Source of the DNA: Myxococcales bacterium
GTDB taxonomy: Bacteria > Myxococcota_A > Polyangia > Haliangiales > Haliangiaceae
DNA: 64,000 nt
Direction of reading: 5' to 3'
NCBI GenBank assembly: GCA_016720595.1
Contig: JADKKI010000001.1
Coordinates: 1 to 64,000 of the forward strand
Under the pieces are notes generated by a model. That model saw nothing but the letters and a program-made list of their open reading frames with translations. It did not search any database and was not told where the DNA came from. A program made the translations under genes and the position numbers. Shown here in pieces: positions 1 through 9,296 of the stretch. Numbering within the stretch: the first letter of the stretch is position 1; each line of letters opens with the position of its first letter.

Positions 1-1107
1 ATCCGCGTGGTGGGCGGCGCGCATCAGCACCGCCTGATCCTTCAGCATCAACCCGGCCTCGCGATAGGCGAGCACCTGCTCGACCACGTAGTCGACCTCG
101 CCGAGCTCGTCCTCGACGAGGGCCAGCGTGGGGCGCTCCGAGGCGGGGCGGCTCGAGCGCAAGGTCTTGGCGTGGCGCTCGGGAGCCAGCTCGATCACGG
201 CGTTGGCCGCCGCGACGATCGGCACGGTGGAGCGGTAGTTGTCCTCCAGCGCGATCAACGTGGCCGGGATCTCGAACTTGCCGGGGAAGTCGAGGATGTT
301 GTGGACGGTGGCGGCGCGGAACGAATAGATCGCCTGCGCATCGTCGCCGACCGCGGTCACGCCGCGCCCGCTCGGCGCGAGGTTGATCAGGATCTCGGCC
401 TGCAGGGCGTTGGTGTCCTGGTACTCGTCGACGAGCACGTGATCGAACCGCGCACGCATCGCGGCGGCGAGCTCGGGCTCGCTCATCGCGTGCCACCACC
501 ACAGCAGGAGATCGTCGTAGTCGAGCACGTGGCGCGCGAGCTTCTTCTCGACGTATGCGGCGAACAGCGCGCGCAACGCCACCGCGTGCTCGCGGCACCA
601 CGGATAGGCCTCGGCGAGCACGGCCTCGAGCGTGGTGCGCGCGTTGACCGTGCGCGAGTAGATCGCGAGGCAGGTGTCCTTGCGGGGGAACCGCTTGTCG
701 GCCTTGGCGTACCCGCCATCCGCGCGGACCAGATCCATGAGGTCCGCGGCGTCGCCCCGGTCCATCACCGTGAACGAGGGATCGAGGCCGAGGCCGTGGG
801 CGTGGAGGCGGAGCAGGCGGCTGCCCACGGCGTGGAACGTGCCGGCCCACGGCAGGTCGATCGCACGGCCCACGCGCTGAGCGCGCCGGATCATCTCCTG
901 CGCGGCGCGGCGGCTGAACGTGAGCAGCAGGATGCGGCGCGGATCGGCGCCGTCGATGACCAGCTTCGCGATCCGGTGCGCCAGCGTGGTGGTCTTGCCG
1001 GTGCCCGCGCCCGCGATGATCAGCAGCGGTGCACTGCTCGGTGCGTTCACCGCAGCGAGCTGCGCACGGTTGAGCGTGGCGAACGGGTCGTGCTGCATGC
1101 TGTTCAT
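1..1107 (-). CDS. UvrD/PcrA/Rep-family ATP-dependent DNA helicase, N-terminal part (cut by left edge)
   Basis: Superfamily 1 3'-5' helicase that unwinds DNA in repair or replication restart. 369 residues are visible and there is no stop before the window edge. The start is the ATG at 1107-1105 (MNSMQHDPF). In order: a Q motif (NRAQLAAV, near residue 16), Walker A AGAGTGKT (about residues 32-39), LLLTFSRRAAQEM (motif Ia), the YDDLL stretch, the DEYQD Walker B box, and GDDAQAIYSFRAA (motif III). The C-terminal 2A/2B domains lie outside the window. The UvrD, Rep and PcrA subgroups cannot be separated from this part. TACTGT ends 4 nt before the start, close to the spacing seen at leaderless starts elsewhere here. 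Confidence 0.93.
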   Translation of the reverse strand, partial: MNSMQHDPFATLNRAQLAAVNAPSSAPLLIIAGAGTGKTTTLAHRIAKLVIDGADPRRILLLTFSRRAAQEMIRRAQRVGRAIDLPWAGTFHAVGSRLLRLHAHGLGLDPSFTVMDRGDAADLMDLVRADGGYAKADKRFPRKDTCLAIYSRTVNARTTLEAVLAEAYPWCREHAVALRALFAAYVEKKLARHVLDYDDLLLWWWHAMSEPELAAAMRARFDHVLVDEYQDTNALQAEILINLAPSGRGVTAVGDDAQAIYSFRAATVHNILDFPGKFEIPATLIALEDNYRSTVPIVAAANAVIELAPERHAKTLRSSRPASERPTLALVEDELGEVDYVVEQVLAYREAGLMLKDQAVLMRAAHHAD

Positions 1108-1139
1108 CTGTACAGTATTCGAAGTGCACGTGTTTGCAC
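1108..1139. promoter_or_regulatory. Symmetric elements between the helicase and L,D-transpeptidase genes
   Basis: CTGTACAG (1108-1115) is a perfect 8-bp palindrome touching the helicase start codon. GTGCA-N6-TGCAC (1124-1139) is a second inverted repeat 8 bp further out. They could be operator sites for the divergent pair, but no regulator is known. CTGTACAG lacks the spacing of an E. coli LexA box. Confidence 0.25.
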
Positions 1140-1257
1140 AAGTTCCGGTCACTTGCGTGGCCTGACCGATCGATCCGCCACGCTCCCGCAGCGCCAAGTC
1201 CGCCCAGCTTCACGAGCGCGAGATCGGCACGGTCTCTGCTCGTGCGAGCGACCGACG

Positions 1258-1974
1258 ATGCGCCTCCAAGCCGTTCTCTCTCTCGCGGTTCTCGCCACGT
1301 TCGCTATTGGGTGCGCCGATGCGCCGGATCCGAGCTCGGACGATCCCGAGCAGGGCTCGTACGAGGGCGTCGACGAGGACGTGGATCCGACGATCCCGCT
1401 CGACGACGGCAAATCCGATGTCCCGCGCTATCAGATCCCGACCGACCTCCCGCAGCTCCAGGCCCCGGAGATCATCGTCTCGCTCGACGGCCTGACCGTG
1501 CACGTGTTCGACCGGGCGACCGGCTTCAACCGGGTCTATCCGGCGGGTGTGGGCGTCAAGGGTTCGAGTGGCCGCAGCATCACCCCGACCGGCCACTTCC
1601 AGACCGGCCCCGACGGTACGGACTCCTGGTGGTACGCCCCGCGCCGCACCAACCCCGAGTACTTCGGCGGGTTCCCGTTCCTCCGGCTGACGGCCAGGAA
1701 CAGCGAGGGTGCCAACACCTATGCCCTCCACGGCCCGATCACCCAGACCCTCACCCGCGGCTACGTCTCGCACGGCTGCGTGCGGATGCGCGGCGACGAC
1801 ATCATCCGCATCTTCTGGATGGTCAAGACGCACGGCTCCACCCCGGTGACGATCCAGAAGGAGGTCGAGAAGGACGCGGCGGGCCACAAGGTCGACGTCG
1901 GCACCACCCCCGCGCTCTACCCGGTTGGGACCCCGATCACGTTCGGCGCCTCCGTCGGTGCGCGCCCGTTCTGA
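1258..1974 (+). CDS. L,D-transpeptidase (YkuD fold) lipoprotein
   Basis: Predicted cell-envelope enzyme that forms 3-3 peptidoglycan cross-links or attaches proteins to peptidoglycan. The 238-residue product begins with a lipoprotein signal (MRLQAVLSLAVLATFAIGC), so it should sit on a periplasm-facing membrane. An Asp/Glu-rich linker follows, then a YkuD domain from about residue 75. The active-site signature is present: His near residue 158 (HGPI) and SHGCVRM with the catalytic Cys near residue 174. The ATG at 1258 is chosen because it starts the signal peptide; the frame is open far upstream, over the antisense of the helicase gene, and that part is not coding. Confidence 0.9.
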   Translation: MRLQAVLSLAVLATFAIGCADAPDPSSDDPEQGSYEGVDEDVDPTIPLDDGKSDVPRYQIPTDLPQLQAPEIIVSLDGLTVHVFDRATGFNRVYPAGVGVKGSSGRSITPTGHFQTGPDGTDSWWYAPRRTNPEYFGGFPFLRLTARNSEGANTYALHGPITQTLTRGYVSHGCVRMRGDDIIRIFWMVKTHGSTPVTIQKEVEKDAAGHKVDVGTTPALYPVGTPITFGASVGARPF

Positions 1975-2031
1975 GTACCCCGCGAAACCGCGTGCAGTGG
2001 GTCGAAGCTTTGGGCTATAGACGCCCGCGAG

Positions 2032-2268
2032 ATGAGTCGAATCGCTCGTATCGTCATGGTCGGGGTGGTCGGGGCAGCGCTCGCAGCGTGCGCGTCCGCG
2101 GACAAGGATGAGGCGCCGGGCAAGCCGGTGACCGAGCTCGCCGTGGGAGGCGCTCGCCTCCGCGGTGGCGGCATCCGCATGGATGTCCAGGTCGGCCGCT
2201 CGCTGACCCGGAAGGCCGGCAAAGCGGGCACCGTGAAGATCACGCCGAACGCGGTGGTGACGCCGTGA
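2032..2268 (+). CDS. Small lipoprotein, first gene of an exported-protein operon
   Basis: A 78-residue protein with a lipoprotein signal (GAALAAC, Cys near residue 20) and a short basic and glycine-rich mature part; no known domain. Its TGA overlaps the GTG start of the next gene (GTGA at 2265-2268), so the two are translationally coupled. TATAGA lies 10 nt upstream of the start. Function unknown; co-transcription with the fibre-like protein suggests an accessory or anchor role (inference). Confidence 0.7.
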   Translation: MSRIARIVMVGVVGAALAACASADKDEAPGKPVTELAVGGARLRGGGIRMDVQVGRSLTRKAGKAGTVKITPNAVVTP

Positions 2269-3785
2269 TCCGCGCGAGCCTCGCCGCCCTCGCTGCCACG
2301 GTCGTCCTCCTCGCGACTCACGCACCGGCGGTCGCCGCCGTGCCCAGCACGCTGTCGTTCAGCGCGCGGATGGCCGACGACAAGACTGGCGAACCGCTCA
2401 CCGGCACGCACAAGATCGCGTTCGAGCTGTTCGATGCGGCCATGAACGGCGCGAGCGTGTGGAAGGAAGCACGCGACGTCACCCTCGAGGACGATGGGGT
2501 GCTGTTCACCGAGCTCGGCGCCACCAAGCCTCTCGATGCCGCGGTGTTCGATGGCCGCAAGCTCTACCTCGAGATCAAGCTCGACGAGGTGGTGATGGAT
2601 GCGCGGATCCCGATCGATGCGGTGCCGTACGCGTTCCACGCCGCGAACTCCGATGCGCTCGGCGGGCTCCCTGCCCAGGATCTCCAGAAGCGCGTGACCG
2701 GCACGTGCTCCACCGGCAACTTCATCATCGGCGTCAACACCGACGGCACCGTGACCTGCGCGCCGGATCTCTCGGGATCGGGCGACGTCACCGCCGTGTT
2801 CGCGGGCAACGGCCTGTCGGGCGGCGGGAACTCGGGCGACATCACCCTGTCGCTGACGCAGACCTGCGCGATCAACCAGATCCTCAAGTGGAGCGGCACG
2901 GCGTGGGCGTGCTCCGCGGACGTCGGCGGCGCGGGGATCACCGGCGTCACCGTGGGACCGGCAGGCGGCCTCACCGGCGGCGGCGCCACGGGCAACGTCA
3001 TGCTGTCGCTGCTGAGCACGTGCTCGACGAACCAGGTCCTCAAGTGGAACGGCGCCACCTGGGGCTGCGCCAACGATCTCGACACCGACACCAACTCCGG
3101 CGGCGACATGACCTCGGTGACCACCGCGGTCGGCAGCGGCCTCCAGGGCGGCAACACCACCGGGGATGCAGCGCTCTCGCTGCTCACCACGTGTGCCGCG
3201 ACCCAGCTCCTCAAGTGGAGCGGCAGCGCGTGGGCGTGCGCGACGGATGTCGACTCCGGCGGTGACATCACCGATGTCGGCGCGGGCAATGGCCTCACCG
3301 GCGGCGGCGCCGCGGGCGCGGTCACGATCAACGTCGGCGCAGGCGTCGGCATCACCGTCGCGGCCGACACCGTGGCGCTCGACACCGCGTTCACCGACGG
3401 TCGCTACTTGAACGTCACCGGCGACACGATGGCCGGCCCGATCAACATGGCGGGCAACCGGCTCACCGGCCGCGGCTGCCCGGCGGGCTTCCTGTCCACC
3501 GGCGGCAGCCAGTGCGTCGAAGATCCGGACAGCTCGGGCTGGACGTTCTCGAGCTGCGCCAATCACTGCCGCGTCGTCGGCGGTCACATGTGCAGCTCCG
3601 GCGAGATGCGCGCGGCGATGCAGTCGGGCGTGGCGCTCACCGGTGGCGTGCTGCTCGACTGGGTGGATGACCAGGACGCCGACGACTCGGCGCTCTACAT
3701 CAACTCGTCCGATGTCACCAACCCCGATGGTGCCCGCGCGACGACCGCCTCGTCGTTCTGCCGGTGCTGCGCGAACGTCGAGTGA
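2265..3785 (+). CDS. Secreted phage-fibre-like repeat protein with Cys-rich C-terminus
   Basis: 506 residues, signal peptide at the N-terminus (cleavage expected after APAVAA). Residues 25-135 form a beta-rich domain of a type common in myxobacterial exported proteins. Then come three copies of a roughly 45-residue repeat with the core TCxxxQxLKWxGxxWxC and a glycine-rich GLxGGGxxGDxxLSL segment, plus a partial fourth. The following [18 protein letters not shown] stretch closely resembles phage tail-fibre shafts. The last 90 residues are Cys-rich (CANHC, CRCC) and look like a disulfide-bonded lectin-type head. The start is a GTG overlapping the upstream stop. A surface adhesin is the most economical reading (inference); no phage genes are nearby. 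Confidence 0.7.
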   Translation: MIRASLAALAATVVLLATHAPAVAAVPSTLSFSARMADDKTGEPLTGTHKIAFELFDAAMNGASVWKEARDVTLEDDGVLFTELGATKPLDAAVFDGRKLYLEIKLDEVVMDARIPIDAVPYAFHAANSDALGGLPAQDLQKRVTGTCSTGNFIIGVNTDGTVTCAPDLSGSGDVTAVFAGNGLSGGGNSGDITLSLTQTCAINQILKWSGTAWACSADVGGAGITGVTVGPAGGLTGGGATGNVMLSLLSTCSTNQVLKWNGATWGCANDLDTDTNSGGDMTSVTTAVGSGLQGGNTTGDAALSLLTTCAATQLLKWSGSAWACATDVDSGGDITDVGAGNGLTGGGAAGAVTINVGAGVGITVAADTVALDTAFTDGRYLNVTGDTMAGPINMAGNRLTGRGCPAGFLSTGGSQCVEDPDSSGWTFSSCANHCRVVGGHMCSSGEMRAAMQSGVALTGGVLLDWVDDQDADDSALYINSSDVTNPDGARATTASSFCRCCANVE

Positions 3786-3787
3786 TC

Positions 3788-4510
3788 ATGCGGAAGGGCC
3801 CGATCCTGCTCGCCGCCGGCGCGCTCGCCCTCGTCGGGTTCGGCGTGTGGCTCGGTCGTTCGTCGTCGGGAACGCGCGATGCCGATGCCGCGCCGGTCTC
3901 GCAGGCCGCGCCGCGGACCGCGGCCCTCCCATCCGCGCGGGTGTCGGCTGCGCCACCCACGCTCGCACGGCGCGCCGAGCCCACGCCGGCGCTCGCCGCG
4001 GATCTCGCCGACGCGGATCCCAAGATCCGTCGCGCGGCCGTCCGCGAGCTGGCGCGCGATCGCGATGCCGATCCTGCCGCGCTGCTCGTGGCCTCGCGGG
4101 ATCCCGATCTCGAGACGGGCATCGCCGCCACCGAGGCGCTCGGTCGTCTGCATGCCGCGGGCGCGGTCCCGGCCGCGGAGCTGATCGCGCGCGCGAGCGA
4201 TCACGCGCTGAACGAGCGCGTGCGCGTGACCGCGATGAACGGCCTCGCCACCACGCCCTCTCCAGAGGCGGCCGCCTTCCTCGCGGACCTGCTCGCGCGG
4301 GGGGATACCGCGGAGCGCGCCAATGCCGCGATCCTCGTGGGCCACCAGGAGCTCGAGATCGCCGTGCCTGCGCTGATCCGCGCCCTCGGTGACAGCTCGG
4401 AGCAGGTCCGGGCCAATGCCGCCGAGAGCCTCCGGTCCCGGTCGCGCGGGCGCGATTTCGGCACCGATGCCGCCGCCTGGCAGGCCTGGTGGCAGTCCCG
4501 TCCGCGGTAA
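3788..4510 (+). CDS. Membrane-anchored HEAT-repeat protein
   Basis: About 240 residues. An N-terminal hydrophobic anchor (ILLAAGALALVGFGVW) is followed by an Ala/Pro-rich linker, then HEAT-like helical repeats from about residue 65 (DPKIRRAAVRELA, DPDLETGIAATEALG, SSEQVRANAAESL). HEAT arrays are protein-binding scaffolds; there are no catalytic motifs. The ATG at 3788 is 2 nt after the upstream stop; a GTG at 3782 overlapping that stop (GTGA) is also possible. Third gene of the operon beginning at 2032. Confidence 0.75.
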   Translation: MRKGPILLAAGALALVGFGVWLGRSSSGTRDADAAPVSQAAPRTAALPSARVSAAPPTLARRAEPTPALAADLADADPKIRRAAVRELARDRDADPAALLVASRDPDLETGIAATEALGRLHAAGAVPAAELIARASDHALNERVRVTAMNGLATTPSPEAAAFLADLLARGDTAERANAAILVGHQELEIAVPALIRALGDSSEQVRANAAESLRSRSRGRDFGTDAAAWQAWWQSRPR

Positions 4511-4520
4511 GCTTGGGCGC

Positions 4521-4847
4521 ATGAAGTGCCCGGGCTGCACGAGCGACATGGCGACGAGCATGGTCCACTCGATCGAGATCGATCGCTGCCCCTCGTGTGG
4601 CGGCATCGTGCTCGACAAGGGCGAGAACGAGCTGATCGACAGCCTCGGCCTCGCGAGCGTGATCGAGGGTGGCGTCACCGCCGCGCACGAGCACCGCACC
4701 ACCACGGCACGCTGTTACGAGTGCGATCGCGACATGATGGCGCTCAAGGGCGCCGGCGATGTCGAGTACGACTGGTGCGACAACTGCGAGCGGTTGTTCT
4801 TCGATCGCGGCGAGCTGACGGCGTTCGATGCGTTCGTCGACGCGTGA
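4521..4847 (+). CDS. TFIIB-type zinc-ribbon protein
   Basis: 108 residues with two zinc-ribbon units: CPGC...CPSC (residues about 3-28) and CYEC...CDNC (about 68-92). Each is followed by the G(I/L)xLDKGE / LFFDRGEL motif typical of the zf-TFIIB family, of unknown function in bacteria. TAAGCT at 4508-4513, whose first three bases are the stop codon of the previous gene, ends 7 nt before the ATG, and there is no Shine-Dalgarno sequence. This suggests a separate leaderless transcript even though the genes are only 10 bp apart. Confidence 0.8.
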   Translation: MKCPGCTSDMATSMVHSIEIDRCPSCGGIVLDKGENELIDSLGLASVIEGGVTAAHEHRTTTARCYECDRDMMALKGAGDVEYDWCDNCERLFFDRGELTAFDAFVDA

Positions 4848-4918
4848 ACTCGCTCCACCGTGAGGTCAGGGGCAGGAGCCCTGGTGTACCTGCTCCGTTC
4901 GACTAGGATGGCCGCCGC

Positions 4919-5422
4919 ATGGGCCACCTCGACGACAAGCAGTACGCGTCGATGATCGCCGGCTGCCAGAAGTGCGACCGCACCTCGTTCGAGGTCTCGA
5001 GCTACATCACGCGGGAGATCTCGGTGATGCTCTCCGAGCCGAACGCCGACGGCCGCTGGGTCCATGACGATGCGACGTTCGTCGCGGGCATCTACAAGAT
5101 CCGCTGCCTCGGCTGCGGCCACGAGCCTCATGCAACGCTCGCGTGCCCGCGGTGCGAGCGTCGCGATGGGCTGGCCGAGGCGCTCGCCACCTCGTCGCGG
5201 ATCAGCGTCCCGAGGATGTGCCCGAGCTGCAAGATCACGGCGCTGACGGTGACAGCGTCGGCGCCGGCGCGCGTGCGGACCGGCACCAGCCAGACCACGG
5301 CGCCCACGCCGATCGCGCGGTTCGGCGAGCCGGGCTTTCACGTGGTGAAGATCATGTGCGATGCGTGCGACTGGAGCCGCGTGGCCGAGGGCTGCCCGGT
5401 CTGCGCCGGCCCCGCGACCTAG
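4919..5422 (+). CDS. Multi-CxxC zinc-ribbon protein
   Basis: 167 residues with six CxxC knuckles (CQKC, CLGC, CPRC, CPSC, CDAC, CPVC), enough ligands for three zinc sites. No known domain was recognised. It ends two bases before the stop of the convergent GreA/GreB-like gene. TAGGAT at 4904-4909 ends 9 nt before the ATG. With its neighbour it forms a small group of zinc-ribbon genes; other zinc ribbons occur near 17 and 18.5 kb. Confidence 0.7.
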   Translation: MGHLDDKQYASMIAGCQKCDRTSFEVSSYITREISVMLSEPNADGRWVHDDATFVAGIYKIRCLGCGHEPHATLACPRCERRDGLAEALATSSRISVPRMCPSCKITALTVTASAPARVRTGTSQTTAPTPIARFGEPGFHVVKIMCDACDWSRVAEGCPVCAGPAT

Positions 5423-5424
5423 CG

Positions 5425-5919
5425 CTACCCGACGTACGTGATCTGCCACTCGCGGACATCGCCATCCACGGTGACATCCACGACCTCGCCCGTGCGCTTG
5501 CCGATCACCGCACGCCCGATCGGCGACACCGGGGTCACGACCGAGAGATGGCCATCGCCACCCGGGCCGGTCAGCGTCACGCCGGCGCCGACGGGCGCGA
5601 GGAAGAACGTGCGGCCTTCACCTGACTCGGCGTCCTCGATCTCGACGATCGCGCCGAGCCCGATCCGCGCGCGGCCATCGAGCGTGGTCGGCCGGAACGT
5701 GGCGAGCGTGTCCGCATCCGAGAGTGCCTGCTGGGCGCGGCCCTGTGAGGCACGGCCGAAGCTGTGGAGCTGGTGCGCGGCCCGCGCATCCTCACGCTTC
5801 TCGTCGGGGGTGGCGCCCTCGCGGGCTTCGGCCGCCGCGGCATCGCGCGCGGCGAGCGCGGCGCGGGCCGAGGACTCGAGCTGCTTGACCAGCTGGTCGA
5901 CGAGCTGACGCTTGTCCAT
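5425..5919 (-). CDS. GreA/GreB-family transcription elongation factor-like protein
   Basis: 164 residues. The N-terminal half is a charged helical stretch (RDAAAAEAREGATPDEK), shorter and more Ala-rich than a standard GreA coiled coil. The C-terminal half matches the FKBP-like Gre domain (GAIVEIED..., SPIGRAVIGKRTGEVVDV). Classical Gre factors rescue backtracked RNA polymerase through acidic residues at the coiled-coil tip; I cannot confirm that tip, so a Rnk- or Gre-like regulator is an alternative. A TAAAAT box lies more than 30 nt upstream, so this gene probably has a normal leader. Confidence 0.8.
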   Translation of the reverse strand: MDKRQLVDQLVKQLESSARAALAARDAAAAEAREGATPDEKREDARAAHQLHSFGRASQGRAQQALSDADTLATFRPTTLDGRARIGLGAIVEIEDAESGEGRTFFLAPVGAGVTLTGPGGDGHLSVVTPVSPIGRAVIGKRTGEVVDVTVDGDVREWQITYVG

Positions 5920-5985
5920 ACCGGGAGGGTCGCTCCGGGGCCGCGGGCGAGCAAATTTTAGGCCGAGCCCCCCCTCCCACCCGGG

Positions 5986-8373
5986 CTACTTGGCGGGTCG
6001 CTGGCCGCAGCAGGTCGCCGTGGTCTCGCGGAGCTCCTTGACGATCTCTTGCCAGCTCGCGTTGGTCCGGTCCCGAGCCGCGACGATCTCAGCGAGCGCG
6101 AGCGCGGTCTTGTACGTGGCGAGTGCCTCGGCGTGGCTGCCCTGGTCCTCGAGGACGTCGCCGACCATGTAGTGGTTGACCGACAGATCGTGTTGCCACA
6201 GCGCATTGCTCGGATCGCGAATCGCCAGTTGCTCGCGGATCGCGAGCGAGCGCCGATAGCCAGCGAGCGCACTCGGATAGTCATGTTGCTCGAGCTGCAC
6301 CTTGCTCACCACGTTGATGCTGATCGCGAGATCGCGCTGGGCGTTGGCGTCGAGCGGATCGCGCGCGGCGAGCGCCTCCGCGATCGTGACTCCCACCTGG
6401 TACTCGGCGAGAGCCTCGGCGTAGGCCTTGCGAGCTTTGAACACCCGGCCGAGGTTGCCGTGGACGATCGAGAGATCGCGTTGCCACACGACGTTGGTCG
6501 GATCGCGCGAGACCAGGCGATCGGCGAGGGCCTGCGCCTCGCGATACTGTGCGATCGCGCCATCGAGATCGGGCGTGGGCTGCGTCCGGAGAGCGGTGCC
6601 AAGCTTGTTGTAGACGAGCTCGGCATCGCGCACCGCGGTGGCGTCCTCGGGATGTGCCTTCACGCGCGGGACGGCATCCGTGAGCGCTCCGCGGTACGTC
6701 TCGATGGCTCCGGTGAAGTCGCCCTGTGCGCGCAGGACATCGCCGATCGCGATCTGCGCGCTCGAGCGTTCACCCTGCCACGCGCCATCGTCCGGTGGAC
6801 CGCCCAGGGCGATCGCGAGACCTTGACGGTAGCTGCGCAGCGCCGCCGGGAGATCACCCTGCTGCTCGATCGCGCCGGCGACGCGGCGGTGGGCGATCGC
6901 GAGATCGAGGCGCCAGGCCACGCGCTCGGGCGCGCTGGCGACCAGGGCCTCGGCGCGGGTCAGGCTCTCGCGGAACTCGCCGAGCGCGGCGGGGAGCTCG
7001 CCCTGGGCTTCGTGGACCTCGCCCAGGTTGCGCAGCACGAGGACACGACGGTGCTGGTCGTCGAGATCTGAGGTGGGCTCGCGTCGCTCGTAGTAGCCAT
7101 GCGCCTCGGCGGCGACCGTGCGAAGCAGGTCGAGCTTGCCGATCGGCGCGAGCTTGTCGCGCAGCTCGACCAGCATGAAATCGAGCAGGTGCTCTGCATC
7201 GTGGCGGCTGGCCTCGGCGACCAGCTCGGCGGCGCTCGACCGCTCCTGCTCCTTGACGATGCGGGAGACGCTCACCGCGGCGAAGGCCGCCAGGACCACG
7301 GCGGCGATCGCGCCGACGCCTACCGCGCCGCGATGCCGCCGGACCCAGCGCTTGATCAGGTGCCAGGTGCCGTACGCATGGGCGCCGACCAGCTGGCCCG
7401 CGTGGAAGCGCTTGAGATCGAGCGCGAGCTCGCCAGCGCTCGGGTAGCGATCGCCGACCTCTCTCGCCATCGCGCGGCGCACGATCGCCGCGAGATCGGG
7501 TGGCACATCGTCCGGGAGCGGGGGCGGTGGACCGTGCAGCACCGACACGACGATCGCCTCGAGGGTCCTGCCCCGGTGGGGTGGATTCCCCGTCAGCAGC
7601 TGATACAGCACGGCGCCGAGGGCGTAGACGTCCGCGCGGGCGTCCACCGGTTCGCCGAGCGCTTGCTCCGGCGGCATGTACGCCGGTGTTCCGAGCACCG
7701 CGCCGGCCATCGTGTGCGCGTCGCCCGGTTGATCTCGGAACGGCGCGAGAGCCACGGCCTCGGCCTCGGGGCGATCGAGATCCTTGGCGATGCCCCAATC
7801 GATCACCACGGTCTCGCCGAGCTCCCCGACCAGGACGTTCGCGGGCTTGAGATCGCGATGGATGATCCGTTGAGCGTGGGCGTACGCGAGCGCATCGACC
7901 ACCGCGATCATGTGCGGTAGCAGCGCCAGGCGCGCCGCCGTGGTGGTCGCGCGCGCGATCGTCTTGTCGAGAGATTCGCCCTGGACCAGGCGCATCACGT
8001 ACACCGGCTCGCCAGCGGTCCAGGTGCCGCCGTCCATGATCCCGACGATCGAGGGGTGCTGGAGCCGCGCGGTGAGGGCGAGCTCTCGACGAAACCGCGC
8101 CGCGACCCCGGCGTGTCCGTGGGTGTCGACGAGGAGCTCCTTGATCGCGACCAACCGGCCGAGGGCGGTGTCGAACGCGATCGAGACCTTCCCCATCCCT
8201 CCGCGCGCGAGCTCCTCGCGGATCACATAGCGCCTCGGGTCGATGCTCGGCAGGGCGGGCTCGCGTCCTCCCACGCGCACCGAGACCGGACCCGTCGAAC
8301 CGCCCTCCGAAGCCTGGGTGGCAGAGCTTCCATCGGGCGCCACCGGGAGCGTGTCGAGCACTTCGAGCGTCAC
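5986..8373 (-). CDS. Membrane Ser/Thr protein kinase with C-terminal TPR array
   Basis: 795 residues. Kinase domain about 50-330: glycine loop GGMGKV, ATP-binding Lys78 (VAIKEL), HRDLKPAN with catalytic Asp174, DWG (192-194) in place of DFG, and GTPAYMPPEQ. One transmembrane helix follows near 350-370 (GAIAAVVLAAFAAVSV), then tetratricopeptide repeats to the end. This is the PknB-type architecture frequent in Myxococcota, with the kinase inside and the TPR array probably across the membrane. Start GTG at 8373; TAGCGT (minus strand, 8385-8380) ends 6 nt before it. Substrate unknown. Confidence 0.95.
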   Translation of the reverse strand: MTLEVLDTLPVAPDGSSATQASEGGSTGPVSVRVGGREPALPSIDPRRYVIREELARGGMGKVSIAFDTALGRLVAIKELLVDTHGHAGVAARFRRELALTARLQHPSIVGIMDGGTWTAGEPVYVMRLVQGESLDKTIARATTTAARLALLPHMIAVVDALAYAHAQRIIHRDLKPANVLVGELGETVVIDWGIAKDLDRPEAEAVALAPFRDQPGDAHTMAGAVLGTPAYMPPEQALGEPVDARADVYALGAVLYQLLTGNPPHRGRTLEAIVVSVLHGPPPPLPDDVPPDLAAIVRRAMAREVGDRYPSAGELALDLKRFHAGQLVGAHAYGTWHLIKRWVRRHRGAVGVGAIAAVVLAAFAAVSVSRIVKEQERSSAAELVAEASRHDAEHLLDFMLVELRDKLAPIGKLDLLRTVAAEAHGYYERREPTSDLDDQHRRVLVLRNLGEVHEAQGELPAALGEFRESLTRAEALVASAPERVAWRLDLAIAHRRVAGAIEQQGDLPAALRSYRQGLAIALGGPPDDGAWQGERSSAQIAIGDVLRAQGDFTGAIETYRGALTDAVPRVKAHPEDATAVRDAELVYNKLGTALRTQPTPDLDGAIAQYREAQALADRLVSRDPTNVVWQRDLSIVHGNLGRVFKARKAYAEALAEYQVGVTIAEALAARDPLDANAQRDLAISINVVSKVQLEQHDYPSALAGYRRSLAIREQLAIRDPSNALWQHDLSVNHYMVGDVLEDQGSHAEALATYKTALALAEIVAARDRTNASWQEIVKELRETTATCCGQRPAK

Positions 8374-8469
8374 GCGCAGACGCTAGCGCGGTGCGTGCGG
8401 AGCGGGCTGCGCCGAATGGTGCGTGGCTGATGGTATCTACCGTCGGACCAGCGGTCGGAATCGGCGACG

Positions 8470-9279
8470 CTATCCGCCGATCACCAGTACGTAGTGATAG
8501 GCGATCACCACGCTGCGCAGGCGGAAGCCAAGGCGGCCGTCGTTGCGGAACGGAGCTCGCGTGACCAGGGTCGTGCCGGTGGCGCCGAGCGCCGGGATCT
8601 CCGTGACGCAGGTGATCTCGGCCTCCGTGTGCGTCATCGTCGTCACGTACTCGGCGCCGACGTCGAAGCCGTGCGTGTACGGGACGGCCATCCCCTCGAC
8701 CGTCGTCCCGGCCACCTCGTGCCCGATGATGTGATCCATCGGTGAGGCCTCGCCACACTTCTGAGAATCGATGGTGGACACGTCGAACGCATCGACGAGG
8801 CTCTTGGTGCGGTTTCCGGCCGCGCTGTCGACAGCGAGCAGCCGGTAGCCGACCTGGATCGTGATCGGCGGCGAATAGTCGAGCGGCGTCACGAAGGCCG
8901 AGGCCTCGATGTCGGTGTACGCGCCGCGGAGATCATCGCCGACCACGCCCCACAGGGCCGCGCCGCTTGCGACCCAGCCGGGCGGGTTGCCCGCGCCGAA
9001 GCCCTCGAACAGGAGGATGTGCTGTGCGGTGGCGTTGTCGGGGTCGCAGGCATCGCCCACGCCATCCGCATCCACATCTGCCTGTCCGACGTCGGCGGTC
9101 GCGGGGCAGACGTCGCAGGCATCGGGCACGCCGTCGCTGTCTTCGTCGTGCGTGCCGCAGGCTGCCACGCCATCGGTCGTGTCGACATCACCATCCGCGC
9201 CGCTGCCCGTGGGCTCGCCAAAGCCGAACCGTCCGCAGCCAGCGGCGGTCACGAGCACGAGGACGACGCCGAGGCGCAT
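8470..9279 (-). CDS. Lipoprotein with TSP3-type calcium repeats and beta-sandwich-like domain
   Basis: 269 residues with a lipoprotein signal (VLVTAAGC). Residues 40-75 hold thrombospondin type-3-like calcium loops (DSDGVPDACDVCP, DVDADGVGDACD). The rest is beta-rich and resembles a LamG/concanavalin-like fold, without catalytic motifs. TACGCT on the minus strand (9291-9286) ends 6 nt before the ATG. The gene lies 17 bp downstream of the cytolysin-family gene, so they may share transcripts while this one also has its own leaderless promoter. Confidence 0.8.
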   Translation of the reverse strand: MRLGVVLVLVTAAGCGRFGFGEPTGSGADGDVDTTDGVAACGTHDEDSDGVPDACDVCPATADVGQADVDADGVGDACDPDNATAQHILLFEGFGAGNPPGWVASGAALWGVVGDDLRGAYTDIEASAFVTPLDYSPPITIQVGYRLLAVDSAAGNRTKSLVDAFDVSTIDSQKCGEASPMDHIIGHEVAGTTVEGMAVPYTHGFDVGAEYVTTMTHTEAEITCVTEIPALGATGTTLVTRAPFRNDGRLGFRLRSVVIAYHYVLVIGG

Positions 9280-9296
9280 CCCCTCAGCGTACCGCG

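Noticed and set aside
1108..1115. CTGTACAG at the helicase start as an SOS (LexA) box.
   Set aside because: CTG-N2-CAG lacks the spacing of E. coli CTG-N10-CAG, and TACTGT within it fits the local -10 pattern better.
7..1257. A forward frame continuing from the left edge into the L,D-transpeptidase.
   Set aside because: It is antisense to the helicase with full ATPase motifs; the transpeptidase starts at its own signal peptide (1258).
2265..3785. A prophage remnant based on tail-fibre-like repeats.
   Set aside because: No phage structural, replication or integrase gene is nearby, and the protein carries a signal peptide.
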